Below the pieces are notes generated by a model. It was given only the letters and a program-made list of their open reading frames with translations. It was not told where the DNA came from and searched no databases. From NCBI GenBank assembly GCA_937925525.1, contig CALALS010000146.1, positions 1-24,863 of the forward strand: DNA of 24,863 nucleotides, given 5' to 3'. Of this stretch, positions 14,391-22,324 are shown piece by piece. Position 1 is the first letter of the stretch; every line of letters begins with the position of its first letter. This DNA is from an uncultured Flavobacteriales bacterium (lineage in GTDB: Bacteria; Bacteroidota; Bacteroidia; Flavobacteriales_E; Vicingaceae). The position numbers and the translations under genes were made by a program.

Positions 14391-15521
14391 ATGGGACTAT
14401 TTGGAAAAGCAGTAGAGAAACTTAGAAATGAGTTTATTGATATTATTGAGTTTTTAGATGATACAAACAATACCATTGTACATCGATTTGAACGATATCA
14501 AAATGAAATTAAAAACGGAGCAAAATTAACGGTTAGAGAAGGCCAAGTAGCCGTTTTTGTAAATGAGGGACAAATTGCAGATGTTTATCAGCCCGGTATG
14601 TACACACTTACTACTGAAAACATGCCTATTCTGGCTACCTTAAAAGGATGGAAATATGGCTTCAACAGTCCGTTTAAAGCAGAAGTTTACTTTGTTAGCA
14701 CTCGCCAATTCACCGACCAAAAATGGGGCACAAAAACGCCTATTATGCTTTCTGACGACAGATTTGGAATGCTTGAAATAAGAGCATTTGGAACATATGT
14801 GTTTAAAATAAAAGATGCAGGTGTTTTTATTAAAGAAATAGTTGGAACTGACGGTACATTTACCACTGAAGAAATAAACGAACAATTAAAAAGTCTTGTG
14901 GTAACAAGATTTACAGATGCTGCAGGCGAATCAGGTATTCCGGTTGAAAGATATGCAGCCAACCTAAATGAAACATCTGAATTAGTGCATCAGGTGCTAG
15001 CTCCTGAATTCTTGAATTATGGTATTGACTTAACTAAATTCTTAATTGAAAGTGTTTCAATGCCTGATGAAATTAAGAAAGAAATTTTTGAGCTTAGCCG
15101 ACTAAATTCTAAAGTTGATTTAGATAAGCTTACTAAATTTAAAACCGCCAAAGCCATTGAGAAGGCAGCAGAAAACGAAGGCATGGCAGGCGGAGGAATG
15201 GGAATGGGAATGGGATTTGCCATGGCAAATCAGATGGGACAAAGCTTTACACAGCAATCTCAGTCTCAACAAAACCAACAACAAAATTCCGGTGGAACTC
15301 CTCCTCCACTACCAACAGCTGTGGCATATTTTGTAGCTATTAACGGAAAACAGTCAGGCCCATTCGATATTGCTACCTTAAAAAACATGGCAGCACAAAA
15401 TCAAATTACAAAAGATACGTTAGTTTGGAAAGAAGGTATGGCGAATTGGTCAGCGGCAAGCACAATACCAGAAAATGCTCAAATATTTGGCAGCACTCCT
15501 CCTCCATTACCACAACAATAA
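14391..15521 (+). CDS. SPFH-domain (YdjI/virion-core-like) protein with C-terminal GYF_2 domain
   Basis: A 376-residue soluble protein in three parts. Residues 1-260 are a YdjI-type SPFH (band 7-like) domain: 'GAKLTVREGQVAVFVNEGQIADVYQPGMY' spans its first strands, then 'YFVSTRQFTDQKWGT' and 'IRAFGTYVFKI'. Residues 265-300 are a low-complexity Gly/Met then Gln/Ser linker. Residues 311-360 are a GYF_2 (DUF4339) domain ('YFVAINGKQSGPF', 'LVWKEGMANW'). The motif TPPPLP occurs both before (303-308) and after (369-374) the GYF_2 domain. SPFH proteins oligomerise at membranes; in Bacillus, YdjI is part of a PspA-linked stress operon. The next gene, three bases downstream, is a zinc-ribbon membrane protein, its likely anchor. 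Confidence 0.88.
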   Translation: MGLFGKAVEKLRNEFIDIIEFLDDTNNTIVHRFERYQNEIKNGAKLTVREGQVAVFVNEGQIADVYQPGMYTLTTENMPILATLKGWKYGFNSPFKAEVYFVSTRQFTDQKWGTKTPIMLSDDRFGMLEIRAFGTYVFKIKDAGVFIKEIVGTDGTFTTEEINEQLKSLVVTRFTDAAGESGIPVERYAANLNETSELVHQVLAPEFLNYGIDLTKFLIESVSMPDEIKKEIFELSRLNSKVDLDKLTKFKTAKAIEKAAENEGMAGGGMGMGMGFAMANQMGQSFTQQSQSQQNQQQNSGGTPPPLPTAVAYFVAINGKQSGPFDIATLKNMAAQNQITKDTLVWKEGMANWSAASTIPENAQIFGSTPPPLPQQ

Positions 15522-15524
15522 TCT

Positions 15525-16631
15525 ATGACTGAAACATTAGAAGAAGAGAATGTAGTCATTGCCGACACTTTTCATTGCAATAATTGTGGGTCAAAATTAA
15601 ACTACAAACCGGGCACAACCAGTTTAAAATGTAGCTATTGTGATACAGAAAATGCAATTCCTTCAATGCCTTCGAATATTGAAGAATTAGATTTTCATGA
15701 TTATGTAGTAAAATCAGCAGATGCGAATGATAAGATAAAAGTTGATACCATCAACTGCTCTAATTGTGGTGCGCATACTACTATTGATGAAAAACATGAA
15801 ACCACACATTGTCCTTATTGCAGTCAGCCTGTTTTAACAAGCGATGCAAGAAGTGAAGACATTATTCGCCCTAAATCATTACTTCCTTTTGCATTTGATA
15901 AAAATGAAGCCATCAAAAAAGTAAGAAAGTGGCTACATAAAAGTTGGTTTATACCAAACGATGTAAAAAAAGCTACGCTTAATTTCAAACAATTTAAAGC
16001 ACTTTATCTTCCTTATTGGACGTTTGATTCTCACACTCATTCCTACTATGTAGGACAAAGGGGTGATGCTTATTACGAAAATAAGTCGGTAACCAGAATA
16101 GTAGATGGCAAAAGCCAAGTTCAAAATCAACAAGTGAGAAAGATAAGATGGACAAATGTAAGCGGACAATTAGATGAGTTTTTTGATGATGTTTTGGTAC
16201 CTGCTTCTCACAGTGTTCCTAAAAAATATGCCGGAAGCTTAACCAATTGGGACTTACAAAACCTCACGAATTTTGATTCAAGTTATTTAAGTGGTTTTGT
16301 TACCGAAGTATATCAAGTAGGATTGGAAGATGGTTTTGCCATTGGAAAACAAGAAATGGAAAGAAGAATTAGGTCTTCCGTAAAAAGGCAAATTGGAGGT
16401 GACGAACAACGAATTTTAAGTATAGAAAGCGAATTTAATGACATTAAATTTAAACACATTTTATTACCGCTTTATATTTCAGCTTACACCTATAAAGGTA
16501 AGCTCTATCAAGCAATTATTAATGGCAGAACAGGCGATATTAAAGGCGAAAGACCTATTAGCTGGGTAAAAGTAGCAATAGTAATAGCCATTGTAGTGCT
16601 GGCAATTGCTGCATTTGCTTATTTTGCTTAA
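15525..16631 (+). CDS. Double zinc-ribbon protein with C-terminal membrane anchor (YdjG-like)
   Basis: A 368-residue protein. Two zinc ribbons lie at the N terminus: C18-x2-C21 with C36-x2-C39, and C78-x2-C81 with C96-x2-C99. A middle domain (about 115-340) has repeated aromatic strands such as 'LYLPYWTFDSHTHSYYVGQRG', read in two segments, and 'LPLYISAYTYKGKLYQAIINGRTG'. One transmembrane helix ends the protein (about 347-368, 'VKVAIVIAIVVLAIAAFAYF'). The order resembles Bacillus YdjG, which helps tether the SPFH protein YdjI to the membrane. It starts three bases after the SPFH gene, so the two are surely co-transcribed. Database labels such as 'helicase' or 'primosomal protein' for similar proteins come from the zinc ribbon and should be ignored. 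Confidence 0.82.
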   Translation: MTETLEEENVVIADTFHCNNCGSKLNYKPGTTSLKCSYCDTENAIPSMPSNIEELDFHDYVVKSADANDKIKVDTINCSNCGAHTTIDEKHETTHCPYCSQPVLTSDARSEDIIRPKSLLPFAFDKNEAIKKVRKWLHKSWFIPNDVKKATLNFKQFKALYLPYWTFDSHTHSYYVGQRGDAYYENKSVTRIVDGKSQVQNQQVRKIRWTNVSGQLDEFFDDVLVPASHSVPKKYAGSLTNWDLQNLTNFDSSYLSGFVTEVYQVGLEDGFAIGKQEMERRIRSSVKRQIGGDEQRILSIESEFNDIKFKHILLPLYISAYTYKGKLYQAIINGRTGDIKGERPISWVKVAIVIAIVVLAIAAFAYFA

Positions 16632-16642
16632 CATCCATTTTC

Positions 16643-16650
16643 TATCTTTA
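16643..16650 (+). promoter_or_regulatory. Possible -7 promoter element (TATCTTTA)
   Basis: TATCTTTA nearly matches TAnnTTTG but ends only four bases before the ATG of the rlmD-like gene at 16655. If real, the transcript would be nearly leaderless or translation would begin further in. Confidence 0.3.
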
Positions 16651-16654
16651 CCCC

Positions 16655-18088
16655 ATGACATTTGTTTTAAAGAAAGGTGAAGAAATTGAAATTCCTGTTG
16701 ATGATGTTGCCTATGGCGGGAAAGGAGTTAGCAAAATAGAAACTGAAAAAGGAAGATGTGTAGTCTTTACGCAAAATACGCTTCCCGGTCAAACGGTTAA
16801 AGTAAAACTGGAAAAGCTTAAAAAAAATTATGCAGAAGCCAGAGTAATTGAAGTTACAAAGTCTTCAAATTTAGAGATAGAAAACAATTTTCAACCCATT
16901 TCAGGTGCTCCATACATTTCATTACCTATAAGCGAACAACACAAACTCAAAACAAAGTGGGTGTTAGACTTATTTTTCAAAATTGGAAAAATTGAAAATC
17001 CACAAATTTTACTGGACGAATATGTCGCTTCACCAAATGACTATTTCTACAGAAACAAAGTAGAGTACTCTTTTTCTTCCATCATTTTTGATGAAGAATC
17101 GCAAACTGACGCTGATAAAAATGGCTTAGGGTTTAAACGAAAAGGAACCTGGTGGATGGTAGAACCTTTATTAAAACCAAGCGGGTTGTTTGATGAAGAA
17201 TTTGAAAAACTGATTCCTCAGGTTCAAGAATATTGTGAAAAAACTGAACTTCCGTTTTGGCATGCTCCACAAAAAAAAGGGTTTTTCAGACATTTAATTG
17301 TACGTAAATCTTTTTCGGAAAACAAGCTTTTGGTTGGGCTAACCACTACATCAAAAAACATTGAGAAGTTTGATTCGAAAGCATTTTACAGCTTTCTTAA
17401 GAATATTGTAGGAGATAGACTAACGGGCTTTGTACACATCGTTAATAATCAAGAAGGTGATTTTAACAAACTTCAGCAAGACAGTTATTTTGAAGGAGGT
17501 ATAAATTACATTTCTGAAAACATTTTGGGGCTAGAGTTTGACATTTACCTACAAAGCTTTTTTCAAACCAATCCGAAATGCGCTGAAAGATTATATTCAA
17601 AAGTTATTGATTACGCTAAAGAAACAAGTCTAAAAAATGATGACATTATCATGGATTTGTTTTGCGGGACAGGCACCATTGCGCAATTGCTGGCAAAAGC
17701 AAATCCTAACAAACAAATTGTTGGTGTAGATATTGTAGAAGAAGCTATTGAAAATGCAAATACAAACGCCATTAAAAATAACACCCCAAATACTAAGTTT
17801 TATGCTGATGATGTTGGTAAATTTTTACTTAATCATCCTGAGTACACAGATAAAATCGGGTTGATAATACTTGACCCTCCAAGAGGAGGAATAGCTCCTA
17901 AAACTTTGCGAAAAGCAATGCGACTAAATGCTAAAAACATTGTTTATGTAAGCTGTAATCCCGCTACGCAGGCTAGAGATTTAATTGCACTTAAAGAAGA
18001 AGGCTATGAACTGCAAAAGTTTAGTTTGGTGGATCAGTTTCCACATACAGCACATATAGAAACTGTAACGCTTCTTAAAAAACAATAA
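16655..18088 (+). CDS. rlmD: RlmD/TrmA-family RNA (uracil-5-)-methyltransferase
   Basis: A 477-residue enzyme that uses S-adenosylmethionine to methylate C5 of uridine in rRNA (U1939 for RlmD) or tRNA. It has an N-terminal TRAM domain (about 5-70, RNA binding) and a catalytic domain with 'MDLFCGTGTIAQLLA' (SAM binding, 333-347), DPPRGG (407-412), catalytic Cys434 in 'VSCNPATQARD' and the C-terminal 'FPHTAHIE' (H464 and E469). The four cysteines that hold an iron-sulfur cluster in E. coli RlmD are absent: the equivalent region reads 'FQPISGAPYISLPISEQ'. The exact target is therefore uncertain. It is followed after two bases by the TPR gene. Confidence 0.88.
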   Translation: MTFVLKKGEEIEIPVDDVAYGGKGVSKIETEKGRCVVFTQNTLPGQTVKVKLEKLKKNYAEARVIEVTKSSNLEIENNFQPISGAPYISLPISEQHKLKTKWVLDLFFKIGKIENPQILLDEYVASPNDYFYRNKVEYSFSSIIFDEESQTDADKNGLGFKRKGTWWMVEPLLKPSGLFDEEFEKLIPQVQEYCEKTELPFWHAPQKKGFFRHLIVRKSFSENKLLVGLTTTSKNIEKFDSKAFYSFLKNIVGDRLTGFVHIVNNQEGDFNKLQQDSYFEGGINYISENILGLEFDIYLQSFFQTNPKCAERLYSKVIDYAKETSLKNDDIIMDLFCGTGTIAQLLAKANPNKQIVGVDIVEEAIENANTNAIKNNTPNTKFYADDVGKFLLNHPEYTDKIGLIILDPPRGGIAPKTLRKAMRLNAKNIVYVSCNPATQARDLIALKEEGYELQKFSLVDQFPHTAHIETVTLLKKQ

Positions 18089-18090
18089 GC

Positions 18091-19026
18091 ATGAAAAAAC
18101 TAACCGTCATACTTCTACTACTTTCAAGTTTTTTAGGTTACTCACAATCAGAAAAAGAACTCTACACATCTGCCAACAAAGAAGTAGAAAAAGGTAACTA
18201 TGAGAAAGCGCTGGAGTTTTACAATCAAGTTATTGAACTGAATAAAAACAATGAAAAATATTACCAAGAAAGAGGAAACTGCTTTTTAGAACTAGGCAAA
18301 AAAGAAGAGGCTTATAATGATTTTAACCGAGCATTGGAAATGAATCCGGAAAATGCGGTTACTTATCATTTGAGGGCACTTTTATTTTATTCGGTAGCAG
18401 AGCCTCAACTGGCAATTATGGATAATGATGATTGTGTAAAATTGGCAACCAATGATTCCTTAAAATACAGTTGCATTTTAAATAGAGGAAATGCCAAAAT
18501 GTTTATTAGAGATTTTGAAGGGGCTTACGAAGATTATATGCTATTTTACCAACACGATTCAATGAATGTGGGTGTACTCACCAATTTAGGAGCATTGCTG
18601 GACGAATTAGGAAGACAGCAAGAAGCTATCACTTATTTAAAAAGAGTAATTGAAATCAACCCGAAAGATATTGGCGGATTAGGTAACTTGGGTTATCAAT
18701 ACCTGCAAATGGAAAAATATAAAGAAGCCATTAAACTGTTTAAAAAGGTTCAAAAAATTCAAAAGCAAGAGCCCTACTCCCTAAACAATTTGGGCTTTTG
18801 CTATTATAAATTGGGTAATCATAAAAAGGCGTTAAAATATATTAACCAATCTATTGAACAGTTTAAGCAAAATGCCTACGCCTACAAAAACAGAGCTTTG
18901 GTACAACTCGCCTTAAACAAGAAAGACTTAGCTTGCTTAGACCTTAACCAAGCCAAAGATTTAGGTTTTACGCTTACCTATGGCGAAGAAGTAAATCAAT
19001 TGTTAGAAAAACATTGTAATAAATGA
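18091..19026 (+). CDS. Exported TPR-repeat protein
   Basis: A 311-residue protein with an N-terminal Sec signal peptide ('MKKLTVILLLLSSFLGYSQ') and about seven TPR units across the rest, for example 'GNYEKALEFYNQVIELN', 'GKKEEAYNDFNRALEMNP', 'GRQQEAITYLKRVIEINP' and 'GNHKKALKYINQSIEQF'. The C-terminal 'ACLDLNQAKDLGF...HC' ending is common in Bacteroidota exported TPR proteins. Likely a periplasmic protein-protein scaffold; partner unknown. It starts two bases after the methyltransferase stop and overlaps the next gene by four bases (ATGA), so it is the middle gene of a three-gene unit. Confidence 0.88.
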   Translation: MKKLTVILLLLSSFLGYSQSEKELYTSANKEVEKGNYEKALEFYNQVIELNKNNEKYYQERGNCFLELGKKEEAYNDFNRALEMNPENAVTYHLRALLFYSVAEPQLAIMDNDDCVKLATNDSLKYSCILNRGNAKMFIRDFEGAYEDYMLFYQHDSMNVGVLTNLGALLDELGRQQEAITYLKRVIEINPKDIGGLGNLGYQYLQMEKYKEAIKLFKKVQKIQKQEPYSLNNLGFCYYKLGNHKKALKYINQSIEQFKQNAYAYKNRALVQLALNKKDLACLDLNQAKDLGFTLTYGEEVNQLLEKHCNK

Positions 19027-19412
19027 ATATAATTGATAAAAATGAAGTAGATAACATAAAAGAAATTAAAACTATTTCTTTTTGGAGATTTTTAAGTATA
19101 GTTGGGGCAATTGGTATTATTTCTTTTTTAGCATCAGCGGTTCTCGCAATTCAGCATTGGCCTGGTTCAGGGCTATCAAGTATTGTTGCCATTGCAATAT
19201 TTTCTTCTTTCTGTTTTGGAGTTGGCTTTTTTGCCGAGTATGAAGAAAAACATTCATATATGAAATTAATGATGATGCTTCTAGGAATTATTTTTTCTAT
19301 TGTAACAATGATTAGAAATAATATAGCTGTTATCATAGCATATATTGTTGTTAATATGATTTTCTTAGTTTTTTACTATTTCTTCTTGAAGAATAAACAG
19401 ATAAAGTTTTAA
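19023..19412 (+). CDS. Small membrane protein with a GldL-like HWPG motif
   Basis: A 129-residue protein: a short charged N terminus, then about four hydrophobic helices (roughly 17-38, 43-61, 75-91 and 95-120) and a Lys-rich end. The loop 'IQHWPGSG' after helix 1 resembles the 'HWPG' motif near the start of GldL, the type IX secretion motor protein, and of several small Bacteroidota membrane proteins. The rest does not look like GldL, which has two helices and a long cytoplasmic tail. Function unknown. Its ATG overlaps the TPR stop as ATGA, and its TAA shares the palindrome TTAA with the end of pdxH. Confidence 0.75.
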   Translation: MNIIDKNEVDNIKEIKTISFWRFLSIVGAIGIISFLASAVLAIQHWPGSGLSSIVAIAIFSSFCFGVGFFAEYEEKHSYMKLMMMLLGIIFSIVTMIRNNIAVIIAYIVVNMIFLVFYYFFLKNKQIKF

Positions 19413-20056
19413 GGACTTAATCTAGCTCTCTCCCACTTATCATTTATCAAACTAAAAGCAATTCTATCATGCAATCTACTTTTTCTGCCTTGCCAAAATT
19501 CAAAATAAGTTGGTTTGATTATATATCCTCCCCAATGTGGTGGTCGGGTAACTTCTTTTCCTTCAAATTTTTTAATTACATCCGCCAACTTTAATTCTAA
19601 TTCTTCTCTATTTTTTATACTACTACTTTGCGCTGAAGCCCATGCCCCTAACTGGCTTCCTCTTGGTCGTTTTGAAAAATATTCATCCGAAATTTTAGCA
19701 TCTGCTTTTTCTGCCTTTCCGGAAATAATAATTTGTTTTTCTAACTCTCTCCACAAAAACGTAACACTAACGTTTGAGTTTTCTTCTATCTGCTTTCCTT
19801 TTCTGCTTTCATAGTTGGTATAAAAAATCAAACCTTTTTCAGAAAAATCTCTCATGTAAACCGCTCGTGAAATAGGAATATTATTATTTCCACAAGTTGC
19901 CAATAACATTGCGTAAGGCTCGCCTATGTTTTCTGAAATGGCAATATTAAACCAGGTTTCAAATAGCTCAAACGGGTTATGAGTAAGCACACTTTCATCT
20001 AGACTACCTTTTTCAAAATCTTCTCGTTCGTGTGAAATATATTCGTTAATTTTCAT
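19409..20056 (-). CDS. pdxH: Pyridoxamine 5'-phosphate oxidase
   Basis: A 215-residue FMN enzyme that oxidises pyridoxamine or pyridoxine 5'-phosphate to PLP. Visible family motifs are 'RAVYMRDFSEKGLIFYTNYESRKG' read across 64-87 (FMN site), 'RPRGSQLGAWAS' (130-141), 'FWQGRKSRLHDR' (187-198, with substrate-binding Arg and His) and the terminal 'RLSP'. Length and order are normal. It is a single-gene unit, divergent from yqgE across a spacer with an 18-bp perfect palindrome. FMN for this enzyme depends on the riboflavin pathway of ribH in this window. Confidence 0.97.
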   Translation of the reverse strand: MKINEYISHEREDFEKGSLDESVLTHNPFELFETWFNIAISENIGEPYAMLLATCGNNNIPISRAVYMRDFSEKGLIFYTNYESRKGKQIEENSNVSVTFLWRELEKQIIISGKAEKADAKISDEYFSKRPRGSQLGAWASAQSSSIKNREELELKLADVIKKFEGKEVTRPPHWGGYIIKPTYFEFWQGRKSRLHDRIAFSLINDKWERARLSP

Positions 20057-20084
20057 TTGCTCAATAAACTATAATTAAATAAAA

Positions 20085-20102
20085 TTGTTTAAATTTAAAC
20101 AA
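20085..20102. promoter_or_regulatory. 18-bp perfect palindrome in the pdxH-yqgE divergent spacer
   Basis: TTGTTTAAATTTAAACAA reads identically on both strands. It lies 28 bases from the pdxH ATG and 11 bases before the yqgE ATG, where the promoters of both genes must be. It could be an operator for a dimeric regulator. The high A/T content makes a chance palindrome more likely than in GC-balanced DNA. Confidence 0.4.
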
Positions 20103-20113
20103 AATCATGAGTA

Positions 20114-20698
20114 ATGAATGTGCTTAACTACAAGATTTCTGAGCTTAACTCGCTGAAACCTGATTCAGGCAGAATCTTATTGGCAGAGCCATTTATGAAA
20201 GACCCTTACTTTAAACGTTCGGTTGTTTTATTGGTTGAGCATAATTCTAGCGGAAGCATTGGCTTTATTTTAAATAAGCCCATGAAAATTAAATTAAATG
20301 ATGCGCTTCATGATTTTCCGGAGTTTAATGTTCCTGTTTATATGGGCGGTCCGGTTGACCCTGACAAACTTCATTTTATTCACTCCGTTCCTGATATTGA
20401 AGATAGTTTCCAAATTACTAAAAACCTTTTTTGGGGTGGGCATTTTGAACAAATAAAAGAGTTAATTATTGCCAATAAAATTAGTGAGTGGCAGATTAAG
20501 TTTTTTATTGGTTATTCGGGTTGGACAGAAGAACAACTGCAAAATGAAATTAAAGAAGATTCCTGGTTAATTACCAAAGTAAATAATGATGCTGTTTTTC
20601 AAACGCCAACAAAAAATCTATGGAGTCAAGAGTTGGCTAAAATGGGAAAAATGCAATCGATAATGGCAAACTTTCCCGAAGACCCTGTTTTAAATTAA
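20114..20698 (+). CDS. YqgE/AlgH (UPF0301) family protein
   Basis: A 194-residue soluble protein with the UPF0301 signature near the N terminus: 'GRILLAEPFMKDPYFKRSVVLL' over 19-40, then 'GSIGFILNKP', 'VYMGGPVD' and 'FIGYSGWTEEQL'. The family is conserved, of known fold but no firm molecular function; AlgH was first linked to alginate regulation in Pseudomonas. I recall yqgE next to pdxH in other Flavobacteriales. It is divergent from pdxH around a palindrome, and its TAA shares TTAA with the stop of the acyltransferase gene. Confidence 0.93.
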   Translation: MNVLNYKISELNSLKPDSGRILLAEPFMKDPYFKRSVVLLVEHNSSGSIGFILNKPMKIKLNDALHDFPEFNVPVYMGGPVDPDKLHFIHSVPDIEDSFQITKNLFWGGHFEQIKELIIANKISEWQIKFFIGYSGWTEEQLQNEIKEDSWLITKVNNDAVFQTPTKNLWSQELAKMGKMQSIMANFPEDPVLN

Positions 20699-21807
20699 TT
20701 GGCTAAACTTTCCTGAACTCTCTTATTTCTAAGAGGATTGGCATACATACTTAACAGAATGGTTTTTTCATCATCTGTAAGTTGGGTTAATCGCTGTTCA
20801 AAAGCTTTCTTCACTTCATCAGAATAATCTGAAACATCATTATCCTCCAGCAAATCAAATGCATATTTATTACTGTCGAAAAGATGATAATTCTTAAGTA
20901 TTTTACTATCGATAAGAGCTGTTAAATCTTTTACAAAGGCATTTTTATTACTTTGGTTTAACTCCTCCAAATCAGCTTTAGTTATCGGTTTTGAAAAATG
21001 AATGTGTATTTTTCCTTTCTGACCAACAATACCGTTAAGCATACTTTGATTATCTTCATTAGGTGCTTTAATGTATTCCTCTCCTTTCATTTTAGCTTGA
21101 AGCTCGGGCACTTTTGCAACATCGCAAGGGTCGTATTCATACGATATTGCTACAGGTACTATATTCAGGTTAGTATAGTGTTCAAGCCAATTTTCTTCGG
21201 CACTCAACCCAAGCATTTTAAGTAAAGCTCCTTGTGTAAAATCATTTCCGTCTTTTGCTCTTCCTTCCTTTTGAGCAATCCAAACGGATGTATTTCTGTT
21301 TACCACAGTATCAAAAATATATGCGGAAAGCTGCTTTGATACTTCTAAAACTTCTGCTACCGGCAAATTACGTTGAACAATAAAGCTTTTATTGAGCCTT
21401 ACAATGTCTTTTACCCAATCAACTTTTAAAAGATTATCTCCTATGGCAATTTCAGAAGTAGTAAATCCATTGTCATGTAAAGCAGAATTTATCAAACCTG
21501 AATCCAACACTATATCTCTGTGATTAGAAATAAAAATATAGGCTTTATGCTTGTCTAAGTTTTCTATTCCGTGATAGGAAAATCCGCTTGTGGTATGATC
21601 TAAAATAAGTTGAGCGACTTTTCGGACAACATTTTTTTGAAAATCATAAATCGTATTAACGTCTTTAAAATATTCCTTAATAACCTCTATGGTTAAAGTA
21701 GGAATTAGCTTCTGTAAGGATTTTAAAAAAGATTCACTTTCGATTAGCCGTTGAATAACTTCCCTTACCTCTTCATCTCTATACGGCCGTATCTCATCAA
21801 AATTCAT
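20695..21807 (-). CDS. PlsC-like glycerophosphate acyltransferase domain protein
   Basis: A 370-residue protein. The acyltransferase core lies at about 85-260: motif I 'FISNHRDIVLDS' (H96), 'AIGDNLL' (121-127), 'SFIVQR' (141-146) and 'AQKEGRAKDG' (178-187, equal to the EGxR motif). Members move an acyl chain to glycerol-phosphate or a lysolipid at the membrane face. The spacing from His96 to the second Asp is one residue longer than the canonical H-x4-D; I recall the same 'NHRDIVLDS' form in other Bacteroidota, so it is probably functional. The N-terminal 80 and C-terminal 110 residues are helical additions. It is last in the symporter-racemase-DUF1569 run, 35 bases after its neighbour. Confidence 0.85.
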   Translation of the reverse strand: MNFDEIRPYRDEEVREVIQRLIESESFLKSLQKLIPTLTIEVIKEYFKDVNTIYDFQKNVVRKVAQLILDHTTSGFSYHGIENLDKHKAYIFISNHRDIVLDSGLINSALHDNGFTTSEIAIGDNLLKVDWVKDIVRLNKSFIVQRNLPVAEVLEVSKQLSAYIFDTVVNRNTSVWIAQKEGRAKDGNDFTQGALLKMLGLSAEENWLEHYTNLNIVPVAISYEYDPCDVAKVPELQAKMKGEEYIKAPNEDNQSMLNGIVGQKGKIHIHFSKPITKADLEELNQSNKNAFVKDLTALIDSKILKNYHLFDSNKYAFDLLEDNDVSDYSDEVKKAFEQRLTQLTDDEKTILLSMYANPLRNKRVQESLAN

Positions 21808-21842
21808 GGGCGCTAAGATAACAATTAAAAAACTAGCTGCAT

Positions 21843-22301
21843 TTACACTCCAAACTGAGTAAGGTGGTGATTAAGGTGTTTGTAAAACATATTACTCCAC
21901 TCTTGCTTATTCAAAGCACCAAAATTTGGATATTCACGACCGTAAAAATAGTCTTCTCCTAATTCAACTGTTTTATTCAAATATGCAATTAAACGCTCAC
22001 GCTGCTTTTCAAAATCTTGTTGAGAGGCAACTTTAAAAACCGGAGCAGTGGGTGAGTTTTGTTTGTAAGGAACATCATTTACTACACCCTTTTTCACTAA
22101 AAGTTTTAAGATAGACTGCTTAAACTTACCTGGTTTAGGATGAATATTTTCAAATGTCATTTCATAAGTAACGTTACAATGTGCCAACATTTGAGCGACA
22201 TTCATTTTTCCCCACTTAGGTTGCGTAGTAGGCGATAGTTTGTTAATTCTAGCTACCAGCTGCTCGGTAACTTCTTTTGAAAATATATTCGGTAAACCCA
22301 T
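21843..22301 (-). CDS. DUF1569 (DinB-like) protein
   Basis: A 152-residue soluble helical protein. The opening 'RINKLSPTTQPKWGKMNVAQMLAHCNVTYEM' (19-49, read in parts) and the closing 'HLNHHLTQFGV' are typical of DUF1569, a branch of the DinB/YfiT four-helix superfamily. Histidines in the two motifs probably form the superfamily metal site. The substrate is unknown; relatives include thiol-dependent transferases and damage-induced proteins. It lies 23 bases after the racemase gene in the same direction. Confidence 0.85.
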   Translation of the reverse strand: MGLPNIFSKEVTEQLVARINKLSPTTQPKWGKMNVAQMLAHCNVTYEMTFENIHPKPGKFKQSILKLLVKKGVVNDVPYKQNSPTAPVFKVASQQDFEKQRERLIAYLNKTVELGEDYFYGREYPNFGALNKQEWSNMFYKHLNHHLTQFGV

Positions 22302-22324
22302 AATCTAATTTTCTTAAAATCAGC

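Noticed and set aside
15195..15212. Three GGAATG hexamers as a phase-variable tract
   Set aside because: A six-base unit cannot shift the frame; it only changes the Gly-Met linker length, and three copies are too few to expect slippage.
15525..15830. Zinc-ribbon protein as a helicase, primosomal or transcription factor protein
   Set aside because: Only the zinc ribbons are shared; there is no helicase or DNA-binding motif, and the C-terminal membrane helix argues for a membrane role.
19023..19412. Calling the small membrane protein GldL
   Set aside because: It lacks the two-helix plus long cytoplasmic tail layout of GldL and is not next to gldK, gldM or gldN.
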